NCBI GenBank assembly: GCA_963556145.1
Contig: OY744466.1
Span: 1,426,001-1,490,000 of the forward strand
Length of the DNA: 64,000 nucleotides
DNA from: Hygrocybe punicea
Taxonomy: Eukaryota; Basidiomycota; Agaricomycetes; Agaricales; Hygrophoraceae
Reading direction: 5' to 3'
Below are positions 57,660 through 64,000 of the stretch, in pieces (position 1 is the stretch's first letter; each line of letters starts with the position of its first letter). Below the pieces are notes generated by a model, which saw nothing but the letters and a program-made list of their open reading frames with translations, searched no databases and had not been told where the DNA came from. A program made the position numbers and the translations under genes.

Positions 57660-59555
57660 CTACTCGGTTATTGTTCTGTGTGGAGGTGTGGGGGAGTGGG
57701 TTGATGGGGGTGGTGTGATGCGGTGGTGGTTGTTTCTCAAAGTTGATAGTGGTTTGTCAGGTGGTTCTGGGTTGGTGTCTGGAGGAGGGGGGGGTTGGTT
57801 ATGTGGAGGGGGGGGTAGTGGTTGGTTGAAGATGGAGCGGGGTGGAGAGTAGTGTCGTGCAGCCAGGGAGAGAGGGGGGAGTGGGTAGGGAGAACACTGT
57901 CTATTCAGGATCGTTGAGTGGTGATTTGTAGGGGGGTGGGGGTCAATTCGTGTGGGGGGGGTGGCGGTGGCGGTGAATGAGGAGTTGGGAGCTTTAGAGT
58001 GATTGTCGGGGTATGGGGATTGGGTCCATTTTTTGGCCGTGGGGAAATAAGGTAGGAGGTTTTCCAGGTTGTGAATGTCCATGTCTTTACATTTTTGGAG
58101 AAATGTGTGGCAGTTATGGTCCCAGCTGGTGTGGCCGCATTGTCTGCAGGGAGTGCAGTAGGGGCATGAAGGGTTGTTGCAGGTTGATGTTCTGTGGTGA
58201 TCTCCGCATGTGCTGCAGGTGTCGATATCTGCTGGACGTGCTGCGGTATGGTTCCATTGATGGCATTGGAGACAGCATATGGGTTCTTTTTTTGCATTTA
58301 CTGGCATTTATTCTTTTGTGACAGACATAGAAGCCATTCGCTAGAATTTTATTGGCCATTTTGGTGGAGTCGAAGGTGAATATAGCATGGCCACATGTTT
58401 GGTTGGGTGAACGATGGTCCTTTGGTTTGATCCAGTTAGCTCGTTTTATGGAGTTTTTGGGTAGATTGTTTGTTTCCTCAATTTCCCTGAGGTGTTTGGA
58501 CGCTTCTGGGTCAAAGGTTAGTGGGACGAAGTATGCTAGGGTGGCGTAGGTACGGTGTTTGATTGTAGCATTGTGTCTGAAGCTGGTGAGGAAGGTGGTG
58601 TGGTGCTGGTCATTATGTAGCCATAGTGCGGTGTCATTTGAGTTGGCCTCCAGTAGGATACCTCCATTTTGTAATCTGGTGACACCTAAGAACTTGGATG
58701 TAGGTGGGGGAGCTGTGGTTTGGAGGGCTGCGTTAACTTTTTCTGTTAGTTTTGCTAAGCTGATGTCTAGCGCCTTTTTTGTTTCTGGCGAATCTTCGAC
58801 ATTGAGGAGGAATTGGCGGGCTTGTAACTGTTCTTTGGCTGTTATGTGCAGGTCTTTATGAGTGAGGGTGGGATGTGGGTTCTGAGATAATACTGCATCC
58901 TTGTATGAGGTGGTTGTGGTTTCGAGCGTGGTCGAGGTTTTTTGGTGAGATGTGCTACCGCTTGTTGAAGTTGGGTTTTGGCGTCCGTTAGGCTGGTTTT
59001 GATGTGTTCTGTGATTTTTCCTGAGATGGATTCCAGGATGGGTTCCATCACATGTCCGAGGGAGTCATGGAAGTCTCCTGCCTGTCACTTGAGCTCAGTG
59101 GTAATAGCATTGACCAGGGTGTTAGTTCTCAGGCTAAGTTCTATGGAATCCAATAGAATAGCTACTGAGCAGATGGCATTGGAGGTGGTGAGTGTGATGG
59201 GGCAGTTTTCCATAGTGGTGATTTGTATGAGTATGTCAGAAAGTGTGGGGATGTTGAGGTTTTGTTCGTGGAGGAGGAGTGAGTTGGTGGTGAGGAAACT
59301 GATGGCTTGTAGTTTTGTTTCTGGTTCGGTTTGCGGGGATGCATTGTTGCTGAGGTTATGTTCTCATGTAGTGGCGGTTCTCGCAGCTCTTGTTTCTGGG
59401 GGGGAGGAGATTACCATTTGTGGTAACTTACTGCATTTATTTTTGGATGTTCCTTCATTGGTGGTTGTCCATTGCCATATGCTGCTCATGTTTCTTACTT
59501 TTTGTCTAATATAGTGTGGGTCATCAGCAAAAGTGCCAAAAGATGACATGGCCAT
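57660..59555 (-). pseudogene. LINE ORF1 (gag-like) with zinc knuckles, decayed
   Basis: Starts near MSSFGTFADD (59555). The middle has SLTDAKTQLQQAVAHLTKKP and DISLAKLTEKVNAAL, then KMANKILANGFYVCHKRINA and three CCHC-type knuckles in the C-terminal half: CLQCHQWNH (last Cys lost), CSTCGDHHRTSTC and CRQCGHTSWDHNC. The tail is Pro-rich. TGA stops near 59362 and 59093, both in contexts where CGA is the likely ancestor. Confidence 0.72.
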
Positions 59556-60031
59556 GTATTGGCCTAAAATCTAATAAATATCATACATTCCTGTAAAAGT
59601 TGTACAATTCTGGTAACCAGCCTTGTATCTACATATAAGCAAGTCCTTTTTTTACCAGATACTGCCGGAATTATACAAGTTGCAATTCTAGTAATGGAAA
59701 TACATGGGTTAGCAACATAAATAAAATTGCTACCACTTCATACATGTATTTCAGAGTTTACAGCCCAGACACCAGACTTTTCTCAACCCTGCAGGGTGAT
59801 ACAGGTTCAGCATGGTCGTACAATTGTTTTATATCTTGTATTCCATATACCAGGACTGCTATCTGCATTGCAAGCTATCACAAGTCTAAAAAGCCATTTT
59901 ATTCACATATCATGATGCTGGATCAAGTACAATGGGTAACAAACAAGGAGCAATGGCAAGAAAAACACAACAAATAAGGGAAGAATGACATGTGTGGATA
60001 CAGAGATGACCGAAAAAGACCATTACCGATG
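59556..60031. other. Intergenic, no gene seen
   Basis: AT-rich; no domain, signal or repeat noticed. It follows the end of the broken gene at 60032. Confidence 0.4.
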
Positions 60032-61211
60032 TCAAGTTGCTCGCCTGACGCCCACTGTTGCTCCTTTTCCAGTCTGTTTAGAGGGCGCTTTCTTCTTGCC
60101 TTTTGTACTGGCTGGATGGCTGGGAGCAGGAGCTTCAAGTTCATGACTTTCCTCGCTTGGGCTAAGGCTACTTTCTTGGCTCATCGTCTCGTGGACGTTC
60201 ATAATGTCTATCACAAATATATTTAGTCAGGGATCAACAATCAATTGTAGAATTACCTGAACCACTGGCAAAGTTACAATGCACACCTTCAGGGCCAGGG
60301 TGAGTAGTGGAGTCATGAGAAGAGTGATCACCATCGCTTGGCCTCCTAATCCCACTGTTTCCGCTGCTCCGAGGACTTGTACCAGAGTGGTTACGGTTGT
60401 TTCGAGTATTGTCACAATGGTTCTCCACATCCGAGCCATCCCAATCATAAATTCTAACGTGAGACTGACCATCCATGTTGTTCCAACCAGCATCCCATTC
60501 AGCAATCCTGAGGTGAGTGCGATCACCAATGTTGTTCTGACCACCAATGCTGGTGTTGGCTGGAGGACGGTCCCATATCATGCTGTTGCTGTCACAATCC
60601 CATAAGTTGTCCCAATCACCAGGGTAAGTGTTGTTCACATGGTGGTTACGATAATCTTCCGCATTATTCTGACTAAAAGAACTATTGCAAAAATGATCTC
60701 CCATGAAGCTGTTCTGACCAGTGGTACCAGAAGCTGGACGAGCCTAAAAAGTGTTATTAGAGGACGGAACTGCAGGTGCCCTGGATGGCTGGTTCTCCGA
60801 TTGTCGAGGACGTCTGGCATGTTGAGCGAGGATCTCTTTCATGTCAGTGTCATCTTCTGACTCACAATCCCAGGCTGTGTCGACACCTGGTTTCAATGAT
60901 TGCGACAGCCCAGGCACTTGCCTACATGTTCAATCATTAGAAAATATGAGAGTAATTATTGCACTGGACCCACCTATTTCACCAGGCCAGCGTTTCAACA
61001 CACCAAGGGTCATCAGGGTTCACCTCGAATAACAAGACGATATTATTGAAGAACTTTTGCATGTTGAAGGTTCCATCATATTTCGACCATTGACTGAGAG
61101 AGCACAACATGAAGCGGCACTACAAACAAATGTCTTATGAATTACAAGATAGATCCATTGAAAATCTACCTGAACTGCCGAGTAGGCGATTGTTCTTGGT
61201 GTGATAGACGT
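60032..61211 (-). pseudogene. 3' half of the disrupted gene whose 5' half is at 19265-22003
   Basis: Minus-strand exons 61170-61207, 60974-61119, 60257-60921 and 60032-60207. Reading into it from the 5' half keeps frame: the 5' half stops in LHRLT and this half starts SITPRTIAYSAVQ, sharing ACGT. It continues FNNIVLLFEVNPDDPWCVET and LAW-x-NR, then an Asn/Asp-rich tail and a Lys-rich end (KGKKKAPSKQTGKG). Stops at 60979-60981 (TGA) and 60744-60746 (TAG). The TPRTIAY and DPW-x-ETLAWWN positions are where the remembered family has them, which is strong support that both halves are one gene of about 610 codons. Confidence 0.78.
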
Positions 61212-61645
61212 TGTAGAGGGTCCTCGACCCTCTGAGGCCGTAACATCAATATCTAGCGAATCCGCTCGAACCCGACGTCTCTAGCAATCTACGTTCGAAC
61301 CCGACGCAACCCGACGCAACCCGATGCATACCGACTAGCACGGCCGCTCACGTACCTGGTCGGTCTATCTCCTAAACTCGCGGAACTTCAAATATCAAAG
61401 ATAGATCTCATCAGACTGGGATCCCGACATCGGACTTGCCTTATTCACGCCTAGCGTCTCCCTTATGGGGATATAGTAAAGTATTTTGCATCTTTTACGG
61501 TTTTTATATCTTCCACCCATTTTCCCTGTCATCGTCGCCTCGCAACGCTCTTCCTACTTCCCCATTTTTATTCTCCTTTGTTTCCTCTCATCGGCCGAGG
61601 ACTCTCGTCCCAATCTAGGTACAGAACTTTGTAGTATAAAAACGG
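61212..61645 (+). mobile_element. Missing 434 bp of the element A 5' LTR, inverted
   Basis: Starts TGTAGAGG directly after ACGT and stops at AAAACGG, just downstream of the TATA box, where the LTR of element C begins. On the other strand it continues exactly from 38659. It shares the GTACAGAACTTTGTAG variant with the 3' LTR of element A. Confidence 0.85.
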
Positions 61646-62432
61646 TGTAAAGGCGAGGTCGGGGTGGCTGCGGAATAATAATCCTAAGCCTGTGGGGTCA
61701 GCGTAGAAGTGACTAGGAATAGTCTAACAAGCTTCAGTAAGATAATAGGATATAAAAAGTAAGAAGCCGCCGAGTAAACTACTGAAATCTATCGAGACCG
61801 ATCGAAGCCGACGATGTCGGGTACGGCGGGTCGGGTGTCAGGTGACGAGAAACGTAGAGATAAAGGCGGTAGAACGACGGGGAGGGCGTCGAGGAATCCG
61901 ACGAGCAATGTGTGCGATGGAATTTACTGAGAGACTTAATTCTCAGAGAGAGGAAATGGGGGAACTGGTTTTTTTATTCTGAGACGGCGCTTGGGCACCG
62001 TTTTTATACTACAAATTTGTGTACCTAGATTCGGACGAGAGTCCTCGGCCGATGAGAGGAGACAAAGGAGAATAAAAATGGGGAAGTAGGAAGAGCGTTG
62101 CGAGGCGACGATGACAGGGAAAATGGGTGGAAGATATAAAAAACCGTAAAAGATGCAATATACTTTACTATATCCCCATAAGGGAGACGCTAGGCGTGAA
62201 TAAGGCAAGTCCGATGTCGGGATCCCAGTCCGATGAGATCTATCTATGATATTTGAAGTTCCGTGAGTTTAGGAGATAGACCGTCCAGGTACGTGAGCGG
62301 CCGTGCTAGTCGGTATGCATCGGGTTGCGTCGGGTTGCATCGGGTTCGAACGTAGATTGCTAGAGACGTCGGGTTCGAGCGGATTTGCTAGATATCGATG
62401 TTACGGCCTCAGAGGGTCGAGGACCCTCTACA
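61646..62432 (-). mobile_element. 3' LTR of Gypsy element C (787 bp)
   Basis: TGTAAAGG to CCTCTACA on the plus strand. Inserted in the LTR 61212-61645; the flank ACGG (61642-61645) is the complement of CCGT beside 38660. Confidence 0.88.
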
Positions 62433-62606
62433 TCTCCTTGGGTCTTCTAATAGAGACCATCCGTGGTCGAGAATATGGGGTCTCCGAATGCGGGTCGCGA
62501 ATGTGGCCAATCACATGAGCGGCCAAACAACGGCAAAGTAAAAATAAAAAATAAAAAAATTCTCGTTGTTGATCCGACCTTTCCTCTACACCATCACACG
62601 TTCACA

Positions 62607-64000
62607 ATGTCCCAAGTCTACGACAACTTCCTCGCTTTCGTCGAAAGCATCGAACCCGATGTCCGGGCGGACTACGAAGAGGCCGTCAATGCGGTCACCG
62701 TGTTTCATAGCGACGACCTCGTAACAATGGTGGACGGCAACGAGGGGATGGCCCAACAATGGTTGAGTGGCCGCAAGAAGGCGCTGGTGAGTTTCCTTAT
62801 TGACTACGCGTGTCCTAAGATAGCTCATGTCGTCCCGCCAGCGTGCTTATAATGGAATCGTCGCGGAACTCCGAGCTGGTGGTACGAGGCCAGTAACGCC
62901 ACCGTTATGGGCCGACCGCCAATCGTACGCCAACGATGTCGAAGAGTGGCTGAAAGAAGCGGCGGACTGGGAGAGGCAGGAACAGGAAGAAGCCAGACGG
63001 CGGGCGGATGAAGAAGTGGCTACGCGGGAAGAGGAGGCCAGATGGATGGCAGAGGCAAATGCACGAGCGGAGGCGGAGAAAAGGCGAAAGGCGGCAGAGG
63101 AAAGGCGGGAGCGGCTTAGAATAGAACAACACGAGCAGCACTGGAATCAAGAAGCGGACCGGGTTGAAAGGGATGGAGCCGCGTATCGGCGGCGGCTCAG
63201 CGAAGAACGGCGAGCTGAAGCAAACGCATCGGTCGCGGGTGAACCAAGGACTGAGTTGATTCCGGAGGGTGAAGCCGCAGTTGAGCCAGAGGAAGGCCCC
63301 GTCGACCCGGCACCAGAGACACCGGCCGATGTAGAAGACGTAGATACGCCGGGCGTAGAGACCGGAGACTTGGCTGGTACGACGGTGAGTTCTTGTGTCG
63401 GTTCATATGTTCTTTAGTTACTGATCCTGGTAACAGTTCACCGGGCCGTTTCCCCTACAACCCTGCACCAACTGCGTCAAGGCGCAAGAGGCGTGTCGAG
63501 GCATCACGGGCTACGTGTGCGAACGATGCCGGAGGCTGAAGAAGAGATGTACTAACGCTACACACCGGACGGGCGGGGGTCGGCGCAAGGTGGATACCAG
63601 AAAGGGCAAAGAGGTCGCGGTCGGCACGAGGAAGCCGTTGTCATTCACGACAAAGCCCATCTGCAGTAGGCCTGCCCGGGCCTCAACGAGCAAACCGCGG
63701 GTCGAGGAGGTGGAGTCGGTCGAGGACGATGACGAAGACGAGGAGGAGTCGGAGGAAGAGCGGCCGACGAAAAGGCTTAGGACGGCCTCGGCAGCGAACC
63801 CGTTCGTTTTGACGATGGAGAATTACGAGCAAGTGTCGGCGCGGCTAGCGGTCCTTACGGAGGAGCTGGGAGCCCTGGGCACCAACGTCAACCGTCACCT
63901 CGTCCACTTCGGTCAAGAGTTCCAGCGGCTTCGCGTCGATCTCGAACGGTCGACCTCAAGGTTGGCGATGTTGAAGCGGGATTACGAGACCGGCCGCCTG
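62607..64000 (+). CDS. Antisense gene of Gypsy element C (coiled coil, Zn2Cys6-like), lacks only its stop
   Basis: Exons 62607-62786, 62842-63384 and 63437-64000 (window edge); introns of 55 and 52 bp. The third exon is open to its last sense codon, so only the stop codon lies outside. Same residues at all six cysteines; a few substitutions in the acidic run. gag-pol of C must lie beyond 64000 on the minus strand. Confidence 0.75.

Overview
This window looks like a gene-poor, transposon-packed piece of an Agaricomycete (mushroom-forming basidiomycete) genome. The signs are short 45-60 bp GT-AG introns, a MIC26/27-type gene, a five-exon gene of a type I associate from memory with basidiomycetes, and a typical fungal repeat load: Ty3/Gypsy with an antisense gene, Plavaka-type transposase, hAT, HARBI1-like, Copia and a Tad-like LINE. 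Exon joins were derived by hand from splice sites and frame closure; family names come from memory of the families, not from searches.

Layout. 0-7.5 kb: a MIC26/27-like gene (25-942, -), a conserved gene of unknown function (1141-2036, -), a small secreted cysteine-rich peptide gene (2526-2920, -), an intact five-exon gene (4578-6505, +) and a broken HARBI1-like transposase. The cysteine-rich gene and its surroundings (about 1.9-4.24 kb) occur again, inverted, at about 10.07-11.75 kb, where a second intact peptide gene lies beside a truncated piece of its neighbour. 8.2-9.0 kb: an internally deleted Copia element with perfect 5-bp target duplications and a 353-bp MITE in its 3' LTR. 14.1-18.5 kb: a Plavaka-like transposase with premature stops, divergent from a small three-exon gene.

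19.3-61.2 kb: one ancestral gene is split into three pieces by nested insertions. A 1.64-kb solo LTR (19685-21326) sits in its 5' half. A Gypsy element 'A' (starting at 22004) sits in the middle. The gene's 3' half reappears on the opposite strand at 61211-60032. Element A carries a 7,271-bp giant foldback element (22483-29753, 7-bp target duplication) in its 3' LTR, an antisense Zn2Cys6 gene, pol, gag, and a 5' LTR that is itself split. The missing 434 bp of that LTR lie at 61212-61645, inverted. A 200-N gap (39130-39329) sits inside an LTR whose two flanks appear identical over about 430 bp. Together these show that everything from the gap rightwards is inverted relative to the left part, either by LTR-LTR recombination or by scaffold mis-orientation.

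39.3-62 kb: Gypsy element B (+), carrying a 1.85-kb TRIM-like element in pol. B lies in a second TRIM-like element, which lies in a hAT transposase gene. A 1.48-kb element with hAT-like ends separates that from a decayed LINE. 61.6-64 kb: the 3' LTR and antisense gene of Gypsy element C, which runs off the window.

The most unusual items are the antisense, three-exon gene in all three Gypsy copies, encoding a coiled coil plus a GAL4-type Cys6 motif, and the giant foldback element built on 34-bp tandem repeats.
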